Origin: G963668605 sp963668605
GTDB taxonomy: Bacteria > Acidobacteriota > Terriglobia > Bryobacterales > Bryobacteraceae
DNA: 64,000 nt
NCBI GenBank assembly: GCA_963668605.1
Contig: OY764903.1
Location: forward strand, 6,262,001-6,326,000
Reading direction: 5' to 3'
This document shows positions 44,446-53,792 of this stretch, piece by piece. Every line of letters begins with the position of its first letter. Position 1 is the first letter of the stretch. Made by a program: the position numbers and the translations under genes. The notes beneath the pieces were generated by a model that ran no database searches, had not been told where the DNA came from, and worked only from the letters and a program-made list of their open reading frames with translations.

Positions 44446-44957
44446 TTTACCTCGAAGGAACCCTGCTTCCCTTCGTAGGCTCCCGTGCCGTTCCGATTGA
44501 TGACCTGAACCGAAAGGCTATGCTTTCCGGGAGTGAGGGCCGCGGAGGGAATTGACCCGCTGAAGCCGCTGTAATTGAAAGCCTCGACATTGAAATGCTT
44601 CGACACGTCCATGCGGGAAGCGCCATAGGACATTTGGTAGTGCTTGCCGTCAATCACAATATTGACGCCCGCGGCCGGACTTCCCGCAACGACATCAACG
44701 GCCCAACCCGTAGCCGTCAAGTCTTTCCCGGAGCTCAGGCGGACATCGGATTTCGAAATCGGCTCGACGACCTCGCCAAGCGTTTCGAGATTGTATTCGG
44801 TAGGTGTACTGAGCCTGGGTAGACTGCTGCTATCGGGAGAGATTCTGAGTACCGGCGCGGGTGCTTCAGTGTTTTCCGTTTTCGGCCTGGAGATGCAGCT
44901 CGCCGTTGCCAACAGCAGCAGGAGCGCCGGTAGAGTAGTGATCTTGTGAGAGCTCAT
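44442..44957 (-). CDS. Lipoprotein with a GWA-type beta module
   Basis: A 171-residue protein. The start MSSHKITTLPALLLLLATASC has a lipobox (LATASC), giving Cys21 as the lipidation site. After a Pro/Ser-rich linker, residues about 80-170 form one beta module: LTATGWAVDVVAG, VNIVIDGKHY, RMDVSKHF, YSGFSGSIP, and LTPGKHSLSVQVINRNG. The same module is attached to glycosyltransferases and a methyltransferase nearby. Its start lies inside the 3' end of the large GT gene, a 92-base overlap in another frame. It is probably an outer-membrane or periplasmic partner of the glycan system. Confidence 0.68.
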   Translation of the reverse strand: MSSHKITTLPALLLLLATASCISRPKTENTEAPAPVLRISPDSSSLPRLSTPTEYNLETLGEVVEPISKSDVRLSSGKDLTATGWAVDVVAGSPAAGVNIVIDGKHYQMSYGASRMDVSKHFNVEAFNYSGFSGSIPSAALTPGKHSLSVQVINRNGTGAYEGKQGSFEVK

Positions 44958-47900
44958 AATAATCGCAAAGAAGATTGTCGTACGAAGCGACGAAGTTCGT
45001 GGGCGGCATGGCCGTCTTCGCGTAGTTCGCGGCGGCGAAAAGCGCTTCAATGCAAACCTCGGGTTCATGAGTCAGCGGAATTACGCTTCCATATCCGGTG
45101 TTACGAATGCGTTCCGCGATGGAACCGAGCTGGAATGCCACCGGGTACAGAGCCATTGCGAATGCCGTCGATAACGTGAAAGCGTAAGTCTCCGGGCAGA
45201 CGCTCGGAAAAAACGCTATGGAAACCTTATGACGCAGAATCAGACCAGGCAGATCGGCTTCCTTGTAGCGACCTGTGATGACTACATTGTCGAGCGCCTG
45301 CAATTGGGCATCGTTCGAGGTATAACCGATCACGACAAACTCCACCGGCAGGCGTCGTGCGAGAGCGTGACGGGCACAAGAAAGCAGAACGTCATAGCCT
45401 TTATGCGGACCAATCGCGCCGAGCACGGCGACGCGCAGCGTCTCACCAGCCGGCGCAAACGGCACGGGGGTCCGTTCCAGCGCTGTTTCCGGATGCGGCT
45501 TCACCGTAAGATTATCCAGCGCGAAGTATTGACTCAGTCGTTGCCGCACGTCCGGATTCGGGCAGAACACTTTTCTTGCACCGGCCAGGAAGCGCGCCGA
45601 CTCTTCGCGCAGGCGCCCCACCGTGAATTCGGGATCTTCACAAACCCGCACCAGCAGTGGATGCGAGCCGTTCAGCTTCAGACACTTCTCGCAAACTCCG
45701 ATCGACGGCTCGCCGCAGTATTTCAGGCTTTCGTCGATCAATGTCACCTGCGGACAGATCCAACTATAGTCGTGTATCGTGACGTCGTAAGGCACACCAA
45801 GCGCGGCCGCCAATTCGAGCGCCGCCGGGCTATTGCGCTGGTGATAGTGAACGTGGCGGATGCCGCATTCGCGAAGCACGGCCACCAACTCCCGAAAGTC
45901 GCGCTCGAGGTCGTAAACCAGATTGGAAAGGCTTGCGCGGCCTGCGGCGCTTAGCGATGCTCGATTTGGTTCGGACGTAGTCAGGACCAGAGAAACCACG
46001 CCCGCTGTCTTCAACCCACGCACCAGATCCTGGATGTGCCGGCTGCTGCCGCCGTCGAGATCAGCGGTCACATGCAGTACGCCGCCCCGCGCCGCAGGGC
46101 CCAGAAGTGTGAGGTCGATGCGCCGGCGATACGGCAGCAGCGGATCGCGCTTCACAAACTCGGCGACCTGCGCATCGTACTTCGGGTACAGGCGGGAGAG
46201 CACGCCGGAGTTTCTCGCGATCAATTCGTTGCGCTCTGCGCCGAACGAGGCGTTGCCGTCATGCCCAATAAACACGTCCGTAGCCGCCACATTGCGCCAT
46301 CCGTTGCGACTGGCGCGCAGGCAGAGATCGTTCTCTTCGCCGTAGCCCTTACTCCATAGCGCTTCGTCGAACAGGCCCGTGTCGATCAGGCAGCTTCGGC
46401 GGATATACAGGCAGAAACCCACGCCACTCGGGAGGTCGACCACTTCGCCGCGATTGTGCGTTTCGCAGATCTCATCGAGCTGCTGCAATTCCGCAGGGGA
46501 GGGCAGTTCTCCGGGCGCGTAAATATTCGGGTAGCTGCAAATCGTTGCGTTGTTGGAAAGCGGCGTCACCGTGCCGATCGAGAGATCGCTGTATGCGGCG
46601 ACGCGCAGACGGCCCAACCAATCGCCGTGAACCACGGTGTCCGAGTTGAGCAGCACGACGTCGCGATCGGGATGCAGGCGAAACCCACGATTCGCCGTGC
46701 TGACAAAGCCCCCGTTGCGCGCATTGGTGTGCACGGTGAAGCCATGTTCTTTCGCCAGCGCGAGCACAGGCCGGTAGAGCACGGGATCGGGGTCGTCAAT
46801 CAGAACGATGATCTCGTGCGGTTCGAGCACGGGCGCGGCGGCCAGGCTCTTGAGGCAGCGCAGAGTCTCTTCGACGCCCCTGTGAACCGGGACAATCACA
46901 TCCACTGGATTACGCTGGAAATCGGTTGCCGGGAACGGATTTTGGGAAACTGGCTGTTTGCTCTGATCGAGAGCCAGACTCACGAATGGCGTGGCCGGCA
47001 AGGCGTCCACCAGTGCGGGGAACAGCGCGCGGCGGATGTACTCGCAAGCATAGGGATTCAGCGCTCCTGAATCGCTACACTCGGCGTTGCGCTGCCAGGT
47101 TTCATTCAACTTTGAATGAATCGCCGTCACCGTCTCCCGCAAGACGGCGGAAGACAACACCAGTTTGGGGCTGTCCTTCAGATGAACATCGGAACCGGCG
47201 ATCTTGGCGCTGACTACAAAGCCAGAGCGTGTTCGCCAGCGCGCAGGCAGCCGAATCTGGAACGCGATGCAACCGTCACCCTTGCCGGCAGCCAGCAGAT
47301 CGGCGCGAAAGCGATTTGCACTCACGGTCCCGATCCGTTCGTTATCGACGAAAATGTCGAGCGCTATGGGCCTGGACTTGGAAGATCGATTCCAGGCCCA
47401 ACCGAGGATGTACTCTCCGGAAAAGTCGTCCAGGCAACTCTCGAATTCCGCTTTCACGATCAGCGGACTGCCGTCGAGTTCGTGACCCGCGCCGGCGATG
47501 CGGGCACGAACCTCATTCTCGCGGCCGTCGAGCAACTGTGGCGGCAGTTCAAAGCGGAAAGCGTGGCGGCCGTCGCCGACCTCGGCTTCCTCCAAATCGG
47601 CGCGATACAGGGAGGCGTGGATGGTCGCGAGCAGGGTCTGGTTCCCCAGAATCTCGACCTTGAGCTTCTCGTGCGGTGCATACGGATTCCAGGCCCAGCC
47701 TTCCAGGATGCTGCCTTCGGGCCGATCGAGCACGCCTTGAAATGAAGGCTTCAGCAGCCGGGGGCTTTGCGAGAGAGGCGGGCCCGATTTCGCGCGGACG
47801 GAAATCAAATGCTCTTTCCCGTCGAGCAGCGCGGGCGGTATGGCAACATCGAAGGCGTGGCATCCATCGCCAACGCCGGCGGCCTGCAAATCCGCGCGGA

Positions 47901-48117
47901 AGCGGTCCGCCACGCCAGCGCCGATCAGATCCGCGCCGGAGAAGACCTGGACGGTTATGCGCCGTCCCGGCCGGCCCGGATCCCAAATCCAGCCGCGGAT
48001 ACGGACGCCTTTGATTTCGTCCACATAACTCGGAAGCGCCCGGCCCCGGCTGAGCGTCCTCGCCGAAGAAACGATCTGTCCCCAGACGTGTCCCGCCATA
48101 GATGAACCATAAATCAT
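44866..48117 (-). CDS. Giant GT2-GT4 protein with three N-terminal GWA modules
   Basis: A 1083-residue protein. Residues 36-120, 130-220 and 230-320 are three copies of one beta module: RGWIWDPG, EGWAWNPY and LGWAWNRS starts, each followed by FRADL or YRADL and GDGCHAF, GDGRHAF or GDGCIAF. A GT2 domain covers about 403-670 (VDVIVPVHRGVEETLRCL, LLNSDTVVHGDW, YGEENDLCLRA). A GT4 domain covers about 690-1040 (VTADLDGGSSRHIQDL, VLGAIGPHKGYDVLL, FPSVCPETYAFTLS). ATG 48117 is preferred; the longer frame overlaps the upstream methyltransferase. It probably adds two sugars. Confidence 0.8.
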   Translation of the reverse strand: MIYGSSMAGHVWGQIVSSARTLSRGRALPSYVDEIKGVRIRGWIWDPGRPGRRITVQVFSGADLIGAGVADRFRADLQAAGVGDGCHAFDVAIPPALLDGKEHLISVRAKSGPPLSQSPRLLKPSFQGVLDRPEGSILEGWAWNPYAPHEKLKVEILGNQTLLATIHASLYRADLEEAEVGDGRHAFRFELPPQLLDGRENEVRARIAGAGHELDGSPLIVKAEFESCLDDFSGEYILGWAWNRSSKSRPIALDIFVDNERIGTVSANRFRADLLAAGKGDGCIAFQIRLPARWRTRSGFVVSAKIAGSDVHLKDSPKLVLSSAVLRETVTAIHSKLNETWQRNAECSDSGALNPYACEYIRRALFPALVDALPATPFVSLALDQSKQPVSQNPFPATDFQRNPVDVIVPVHRGVEETLRCLKSLAAAPVLEPHEIIVLIDDPDPVLYRPVLALAKEHGFTVHTNARNGGFVSTANRGFRLHPDRDVVLLNSDTVVHGDWLGRLRVAAYSDLSIGTVTPLSNNATICSYPNIYAPGELPSPAELQQLDEICETHNRGEVVDLPSGVGFCLYIRRSCLIDTGLFDEALWSKGYGEENDLCLRASRNGWRNVAATDVFIGHDGNASFGAERNELIARNSGVLSRLYPKYDAQVAEFVKRDPLLPYRRRIDLTLLGPAARGGVLHVTADLDGGSSRHIQDLVRGLKTAGVVSLVLTTSEPNRASLSAAGRASLSNLVYDLERDFRELVAVLRECGIRHVHYHQRNSPAALELAAALGVPYDVTIHDYSWICPQVTLIDESLKYCGEPSIGVCEKCLKLNGSHPLLVRVCEDPEFTVGRLREESARFLAGARKVFCPNPDVRQRLSQYFALDNLTVKPHPETALERTPVPFAPAGETLRVAVLGAIGPHKGYDVLLSCARHALARRLPVEFVVIGYTSNDAQLQALDNVVITGRYKEADLPGLILRHKVSIAFFPSVCPETYAFTLSTAFAMALYPVAFQLGSIAERIRNTGYGSVIPLTHEPEVCIEALFAAANYAKTAMPPTNFVASYDNLLCDYYELSQDHYSTGAPAAVGNGELHLQAENGKH

Positions 48118-48155
48118 AGCACTCTGCCTGATGCCGGCCGTGCTCCTGCGCCGGG

Positions 48156-48836
48156 CTATTTTCGTCCGATCACTAGAAACTGCTTGCCAAACAGTTTCCA
48201 GGCGGCTGGCATACTGAGGTAGAGCTTCACAAGCAGCAGGGGCGACCGGCGCCGGTTCACCATCGTGTAGGGGAGAAAGCGGTCGATGCACTCTTCCACC
48301 TGGAAGCCCTGCACTGCAAAGGCCTCGCTGACCGCGCCATCGGTGAGTGGAAGATGGTGGTCCCAGAAGTCCCAATACGCGCCGCCGATAAAGCGGACGT
48401 TGGGACCCAGAGCGATGATTCGTCCGCCTTCGCGAAGGCAGCGCCAAGCCTGTTCGAGCGTGTTGGAGAGAATCTTTTTCGAAGGCAGATGCTCAAAGAA
48501 GTTGCTGGTGAAAACCACGTCCAGGCTATCCGCCGGCAGATTCCAGATCTGGGAACAATCCTGCTCGATAAAGCGAATGCCGGGCCGCAGGTGTTTCCGG
48601 GCGCGCGGGTTCATGTCCATTGCGAACTTCTCCGCACAAGCGATGTTGTTGATGAACTCGCCATAGCCGCAGCCCAGATCGAGCACGCGATCCCGCGCGG
48701 ACACGTATTTCGAAAAGAACTCAGCCGTGAGTAACTTCCAGACCCGGTCACGGTAGACGATATGTTCGTCGAAGCGCCGCTCGTAGATCTTTTCGAGGTC
48801 TCCGGCAGAGTGCGGTGTTTGATCGTTATCAAGCAC
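48156..48836 (-). CDS. Class I SAM-dependent methyltransferase
   Basis: A 226-residue protein. RVLDLGCGYGEFINNI (about 50-65) binds SAM; VVFTSNFFEHLPSKKIL and LREGGRIIALGPNVRFI are later motifs. Its HHLPLTDGAVSEAF loop and C terminus resemble methyltransferases of lipid- or sugar-modifying clusters. It lies 38 bases before the giant GT gene in the same direction. The start is GTG 48836, opposite the epimerase at 48905, with only 68 bases between for two promoters. The substrate is probably a sugar hydroxyl or lipid head group, not determined. Confidence 0.8.
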   Translation of the reverse strand: MLDNDQTPHSAGDLEKIYERRFDEHIVYRDRVWKLLTAEFFSKYVSARDRVLDLGCGYGEFINNIACAEKFAMDMNPRARKHLRPGIRFIEQDCSQIWNLPADSLDVVFTSNFFEHLPSKKILSNTLEQAWRCLREGGRIIALGPNVRFIGGAYWDFWDHHLPLTDGAVSEAFAVQGFQVEECIDRFLPYTMVNRRRSPLLLVKLYLSMPAAWKLFGKQFLVIGRK

Positions 48837-48904
48837 AGATTTCTAGATGGTAACAGGCTTGAGCGCGGGTGTTACGCTAAAATCGCATTTGGAGCAAACA
48901 TTCG

Positions 48905-49942
48905 ATGAAAGCATTGGTTTCAGGGTCGGGCGGGTTGATCGGGTCGACTTGTGTACGAAGACTGGCGGCCGAGGGTTGGCAGGTCGTGGGCGTGGATAAC
49001 GACATGCGCTCATGGTTTTTCGGCGAGGCCGGCACGACCCGGCCTGTGGTCGCCAGCATGGTAGCTTCGCTGCCTTCCTACCGCCACATCGAACTCGACA
49101 TCCGCGACCGGCAGGGCGTCCGCGATCTTTTCGAAAGCGAAAGGCCGGATTTCATCATCCACACCGCCGCGCAGCCGTCGCACGACAAAGCCGCCTCAAT
49201 CCCTTACGAAGATTTCGACGTCAACGCCGGCGGCACGATGAACATGCTGGTAGCGGCGCGCGACTTCTGCCGCGAGTCACCCTTCTGCTTCACAAGCACG
49301 AACAAAGTCTATGGCGATGGACCCAACTTTGTGCCGATGGTGGAACAGGAAAAGCGCTTCGACTACGCCGATGGGCTGGACGGCATCGGTGAATCGTTTC
49401 CGATCGACAACTGCCTGCACTCGATTTTCGGCGCGTCGAAGGTAGCCGCCGACGTGATGTGCCAGGAATTCGGCCGCTATTTTCAAATGCCCGTGGGCAT
49501 TTTCCGTGGCGGTTGCCTCACCGGACCGCAGCATGCCGCCGTGGAGTTGCATGGCTATCTGGCATACATCGTACTCTGCGCCGTGCAGGGCAAGCCGTAC
49601 ACGATCTACGGTTACAAGGGCAAGCAGGTGCGCGACCAGATTCATTCGAGCGACGTCGCCAACCTGTTCCTGCACTTCTATCGCAAGCCGCGCTGCGGCG
49701 AAGTCTACAACCTGGGCGGCGGCAGGCAGAACAGCCTTTCAATCCTCGAAACCATCGACATCCTGGCCGCGATGGGTTTCCGTTTGAAACATTCCTACAA
49801 GGACGAGAACCGAATCGGCGACCATATCTGTTACATCTCCGACCTTTCGAAATTGCGCGCGCATTTTCCGGAATGGAAACTGGAATACGATCTGCCGCGG
49901 ATTTTCGAAGAGATTGCCGGACGCCATGCGGCGGCGCATTAG
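48905..49942 (+). CDS. CDP-paratose 2-epimerase-like SDR lacking the catalytic Tyr
   Basis: A 345-residue extended SDR. SGSGGLIGSTCVRRL binds NAD; TSTNKVYGDGPN and FRGGCLTGPQHAAVELHG are strong marks of the CDP-paratose/tyvelose 2-epimerase group. In the usual YxxxK position it has FGASK (Phe175, Lys179), so the catalytic Tyr is replaced by Phe. The TyvE group works through a ketone at C2, and whether Phe is tolerated is unclear. The product may be a CDP-linked or other nucleotide sugar. It is encoded alone on the plus strand, divergent from the methyltransferase. Confidence 0.78.
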   Translation: MKALVSGSGGLIGSTCVRRLAAEGWQVVGVDNDMRSWFFGEAGTTRPVVASMVASLPSYRHIELDIRDRQGVRDLFESERPDFIIHTAAQPSHDKAASIPYEDFDVNAGGTMNMLVAARDFCRESPFCFTSTNKVYGDGPNFVPMVEQEKRFDYADGLDGIGESFPIDNCLHSIFGASKVAADVMCQEFGRYFQMPVGIFRGGCLTGPQHAAVELHGYLAYIVLCAVQGKPYTIYGYKGKQVRDQIHSSDVANLFLHFYRKPRCGEVYNLGGGRQNSLSILETIDILAAMGFRLKHSYKDENRIGDHICYISDLSKLRAHFPEWKLEYDLPRIFEEIAGRHAAAH

Positions 49943-50033
49943 CGACGAATCGGGGACGGAGCGCGCCGTCATCGGAACTTTGTGAAAGGGGCGCCTCCGG
50001 TTGCTTTCGGCACCGTTTGGCGATCCACTTGTC

Positions 50034-51401
50034 TTACTGCTGGCGCCAAGTGATCGGCGGTTCGGCTGGCCGCGCAACGCACGGCAAGCGGCCGGCGCGG
50101 AATACGCTCAGACGCAAGTTCTCAAGCATCGCCGCGCGCTGCCGGACGATGGGCGGAGCGATAAACGCGCACGCCAGCTTGCCTTCTTCACTAGTTCTGT
50201 AGCAGCGCACAAATTCGCTGCATTCTGATAGCTCCGACAGATGAAGCCGTCCGGCCACGAGGCCGGAAGAGTACGACATCCAGATGCCGGCGACGAGGAA
50301 GACAACAAAAGCCTGAAACACTCGTCTTGATACCGCAGAGATGTCCTTCACAGCCAACAAAGCACCATAGATCCCGATCGCCGCCAACGAAGAGAGCGTC
50401 ACATAGCGTGATGCGAGGAAGGCTTGCGGTACGCCCAGTCCCAGCCTGCTGCGGAGGAGCAGAACGAGCGACATCAGTACCAGCGCTAGCAGCGCCAGAA
50501 AAGCAAGCATCGGCCGTTCCGCAACTTTCCGCCAGGCAAACCAGGAGGAGGCAAGGCCGAAGACGACCAGGAACGTGCCCATCCACATGGCCGCCTGTTC
50601 TGTACCAGCCAATCCCGAACCCAAGTAGATCAGAGAGTACCTGACAGCACTGCCGGGATTCTCAAGCACGAATCCAAATCCGGTACTCCATGGAACCTCC
50701 ATCGGCCGATAGCCGGAGAAGAATGCGACTGCCGTCAGGCCCGCCGCGGTCATCCACGGCAAGAGCCGCCGGACGCCGCTCCGCAAGACAAGCAGCAGCA
50801 AGAGACCCAGCGGCCACGCCAAGAGCCCCGTCGCGGCAGTGAAGCTTGCCAGCACGGCCGCAGCTATCGCTGAGGAAAAGTATCCAGCACGACGCTCGGA
50901 GCGCAGGCAAAAAAGGAAAGAAAGCAGAATGAAGAAGAGAGCCAGGGTGTTCATCAAATGCACTCCCCAGAGCAATCCTTCGAACTGCCTCCAGCCCAGG
51001 AACAGCCATGCGACCGGCAGGAAACAGAGAGCGCCAAAACCGCGGGTGTGGCGCAGTTCCGCAAAGAGCGCGTAGAGCACGAGCAGACAGCCCACCAGGC
51101 ATGCATAACTTGCGAACATCTCCGCGCGGACATCATAGCGAGTCAGCTTTGCCAAGGTAAGCCGCACGAACTGAAGCACAAGGATCTTCGAATCGTTGTG
51201 TTGGGCATTGATGTCCTGCCAGGAAAGCGTACCGGAAAAGAGGTTCACCACTTGAGGGACAAATTCCCAGTCATCCATGTACGGCAGATCGACGCAAAAG
51301 GTGTTCACGTACCAGAAGGTAAGCAGCACGGGCAGCCAGACAAAGACGGTCTTCAGCGCTGCTGCTCCAAGGCCTGTTCCGGCGCTTGCCGCTGGCTTCA
51401 T
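50034..51401 (-). CDS. Polytopic membrane protein, GT-C-like
   Basis: A 455-residue protein with about ten membrane helices. The first outer loop is NTFCVDLPYMDDWEFVPQVV, followed by HNDSKILVLQFVRLTLAKL; this pairing of an acidic D-D-W motif and an H-N-D/E segment is shared with the proteins at 39739 and 41388. It starts by ATGA overlap with the preceding methyltransferase, so the two are coupled. There is no soluble C-terminal module. The role is probably sugar transfer from a polyprenyl-phosphate donor, unproven. Confidence 0.62.
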   Translation of the reverse strand: MKPAASAGTGLGAAALKTVFVWLPVLLTFWYVNTFCVDLPYMDDWEFVPQVVNLFSGTLSWQDINAQHNDSKILVLQFVRLTLAKLTRYDVRAEMFASYACLVGCLLVLYALFAELRHTRGFGALCFLPVAWLFLGWRQFEGLLWGVHLMNTLALFFILLSFLFCLRSERRAGYFSSAIAAAVLASFTAATGLLAWPLGLLLLLVLRSGVRRLLPWMTAAGLTAVAFFSGYRPMEVPWSTGFGFVLENPGSAVRYSLIYLGSGLAGTEQAAMWMGTFLVVFGLASSWFAWRKVAERPMLAFLALLALVLMSLVLLLRSRLGLGVPQAFLASRYVTLSSLAAIGIYGALLAVKDISAVSRRVFQAFVVFLVAGIWMSYSSGLVAGRLHLSELSECSEFVRCYRTSEEGKLACAFIAPPIVRQRAAMLENLRLSVFRAGRLPCVARPAEPPITWRQQ

Positions 51402-52456
51402 CGCGGCTTGTTGCCCGCCACCTGAATCCAGAGGCTGTTAGGCATAACTCGAATGTCCTCGAATCCAGCCTTCTGAGCGTAACGCTCCAGTTCCTGCGGC
51501 GTCGAGGACTTGCTGACGTTGCGCGGACGATTTAACGGATCGTAGCGGCTCATCCCTTCAAAGAACTCCCAACCTTCAGCGCCCAGCAGATTGAAATTGT
51601 CATAGTAGAAGCGGCCGCCCGGCTTGAGCACGCGAAACATTTCCGTCACGTAGCGAAAGCGGTCCCATTCATCAAGGTGCATGAAAACGGCGCTGCAATA
51701 GGCGACGTCGAGCGTCTCGTCCGCGAAGCCGCTCAAATCGGAGCCGTTCAACTGCGCGAATTCGACATTTGAAAAATCCTTGAGTGCCTCGCGCGCATAC
51801 TGCAACATCTTGGCGGAGACATCCGAACCAATCCACTTCGCGCAGCGCGCGGCCAGATGCAGGCCAATGCGGCCGGTGCCGCAGCCGATTTCGAGAGCGG
51901 TATCGGTGGGCTTGAGACCGGTATTTCTGACGATGGCGTCCGCGGTGTCAATGCCGGAACGTTCATATTCCGCCAGATCCCCGGTGCCGCAAACGGAAAC
52001 GCGCGCCTCCTCATAAGTGCCGGAAACGCGGTCCCAAACTTCGCGGTAGTCGCCGCGTTCCACACTCGCGGCCGCTTGCGCCCATTCGACGAGCGCCTCG
52101 CCGATCCGAAGAGCGCCAGCGGCGCTGCGAACTTGGGCAGTGAGCACGAGGCGGTCTCGCGGCGGAAGTTCGCTGCGCCGGAACAAAGCTTCGAAGCCGC
52201 AAGACGATGCGCGCGGAGCTTGGGGAAAGTGAGCCGCCACGTCGGGACGCGGCCGGTTCGCTTCGATTTCCAGCAGCAATTCTCCGTCGATGAGGATCGC
52301 GACTTTTACCGGCGCGCCATCCGTGGCCATGGCCCATCCACGCACAGGAATCCAGGATGAAAAGGAAGAGCCTGGGCGGGGCTCGTCAAGACACCCGCGC
52401 AGATTAGCGGAAGGCGGGGACGGTTCGGATTTCTTGAATGAATCAAATAGGGCCAT
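51398..52456 (-). CDS. SAM methyltransferase with N-terminal GWA module
   Basis: A 352-residue protein. Residues about 33-120 are the beta module: WIPVRGWAMATDG, VKVAILIDGELL, RPRPDVAAHFP, SSCGFEALFRR. Residues about 150-345 are a class I methyltransferase (ALEIGCGTGRIGLHLA, YCSAVFMHLDEWDRF, VLKPGGRFYYDNFNLLG). Fusion of this module to a methyltransferase, while others in the island carry it on glycosyltransferases, suggests a common glycan- or partner-binding role. ATG 52456 is preferred to a start four codons earlier. It is coupled to the membrane protein at 50034. Confidence 0.8.
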   Translation of the reverse strand: MALFDSFKKSEPSPPSANLRGCLDEPRPGSSFSSWIPVRGWAMATDGAPVKVAILIDGELLLEIEANRPRPDVAAHFPQAPRASSCGFEALFRRSELPPRDRLVLTAQVRSAAGALRIGEALVEWAQAAASVERGDYREVWDRVSGTYEEARVSVCGTGDLAEYERSGIDTADAIVRNTGLKPTDTALEIGCGTGRIGLHLAARCAKWIGSDVSAKMLQYAREALKDFSNVEFAQLNGSDLSGFADETLDVAYCSAVFMHLDEWDRFRYVTEMFRVLKPGGRFYYDNFNLLGAEGWEFFEGMSRYDPLNRPRNVSKSSTPQELERYAQKAGFEDIRVMPNSLWIQVAGNKPR

Positions 52457-52507
52457 GGTGCAAATCACATTGTAGGCCAGCGGCGCACCATGGCGGGCAA
52501 AATGCGG

Positions 52508-53755
52508 TTACGGCAATATGCACTGCAAGGGCGGAGGATTGATCGGGACAAACAGGCCACCGGCTTGAGCGCCGGTCCGCCTCTTGGCCAACTCCGCCCG
52601 GATGCGTTCGGCGTGAAACGTCCAACGCAGATCCTCATAGGCCGGCACGGAAAAATTCGTGATCATTCCTCCGGCTACGATCGCCAACAAACACGCGGCC
52701 TTCGCAAACTCGGCGGTGGGCTTCATACGCCACTCGATGGTGAAACCAAAAAACAGCACCATCACCGCGCTGGAGAGTAGGAAATAGCGCGTGGCATAGA
52801 ATTGCGTGTCGCGATTGACCGAGAGGAAATAGCCGATCAACCCGCGCCCCGCCAGTGTCACGGCGATGGAGGCGGCCATGAGATAGCAGCCCGTCAGGAT
52901 TTGCCAGCGGCGCGGCTTCGCGACGATCCATAGCCAGACGAGCCATGCAACCACGCCCACGCCCAGCAAGAGCAAGAATGCGCCGCGGTGCTGCCATCCT
53001 GCGGCCGCTTGTGCCGTGGACACACCGAAACAGATGGCGAGAACCACGCGATAGAGAAATGCGGCGGCTGAGCCCAAGGCAATCTGCGCCGCACTGTAGT
53101 GTTCGATCACTGGGGCGCCCGGATTCTTGGGTGTTATCAGAAACAAGGCGAGCTGAATTATTGCGGCCAGCGAGAATAGGAACGCCACGCCTTTTTCGTG
53201 GTTTGGTTTCCGGAGCAGTCGCCACAGACTGAACGGAAGCGCGATCACCAGGATCGGTGCGGTCAACCCGATTACGAAGACAACTGCGGCACGAATCAGG
53301 TTGCCTCGGGTCGTTGTGCCGCTGGATTCCTGAAACAACAGAAGCAACGCGGCCATGAGCAGAGGCCACTGCACGTTCGAGATCGTGCCTATCATCTCCG
53401 TCCCTTGAAACGCCGCGACCATCGCCAGGCACATGGCCGCGCGTAGCAAGTCCGAGGAGATCAAGTAGCGGTAGGCAGGCAGGAATAGCACCGTAAATGC
53501 CGCGGCCTGCAGCAGCAGCATCGCCAGATTATAGAAAAGCGGTTGCGTGGCTATATCGAGAGGCGATGCCAGCAGCGCGACGATGCGTGGGACCAAACTG
53601 AGATATCCGTTGTAGGGCTCCACGAGGCTGCGCAATCCGAGTTGCACCTGGTCATGGAAAAAGATGCAGGCGTCTTCCGAGTAAAATTGCGGCGCCAGCA
53701 GGTTGTCCGGCTTCCTGAGACAGAACAGGCAGAACAGCAGAATCCAGAGCGCCAA
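52508..53755 (-). CDS. Polytopic membrane protein, GT-C-like
   Basis: About 415 residues with roughly ten membrane helices, beginning LALWILLFCLFCLRKPDN and followed by FYSEDACIFFHDQVQLGL, which may be the acidic outer loop of a GT-C enzyme. The frame is open to an ATG at 53890, but that would overlap the preceding gene by 98 bases. A TTG near 53755 just before the first helix is a plausible start, so the true N terminus is uncertain. It sits between two module-carrying proteins and probably acts on the same exported glycan. Confidence 0.58.
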   Translation of the reverse strand: MALWILLFCLFCLRKPDNLLAPQFYSEDACIFFHDQVQLGLRSLVEPYNGYLSLVPRIVALLASPLDIATQPLFYNLAMLLLQAAAFTVLFLPAYRYLISSDLLRAAMCLAMVAAFQGTEMIGTISNVQWPLLMAALLLLFQESSGTTTRGNLIRAAVVFVIGLTAPILVIALPFSLWRLLRKPNHEKGVAFLFSLAAIIQLALFLITPKNPGAPVIEHYSAAQIALGSAAAFLYRVVLAICFGVSTAQAAAGWQHRGAFLLLLGVGVVAWLVWLWIVAKPRRWQILTGCYLMAASIAVTLAGRGLIGYFLSVNRDTQFYATRYFLLSSAVMVLFFGFTIEWRMKPTAEFAKAACLLAIVAGGMITNFSVPAYEDLRWTFHAERIRAELAKRRTGAQAGGLFVPINPPPLQCILP

Positions 53756-53792
53756 GTGCCTACGGAGCGAATAGGGAAACGCCGATCCGCCT

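Noticed and set aside
48118..48447. N-terminal 110-residue extension of the GT2-GT4 protein
   Set aside because: It overlaps the methyltransferase gene in another frame and is Arg/Pro-rich without motifs; ATG 48117 fits better.
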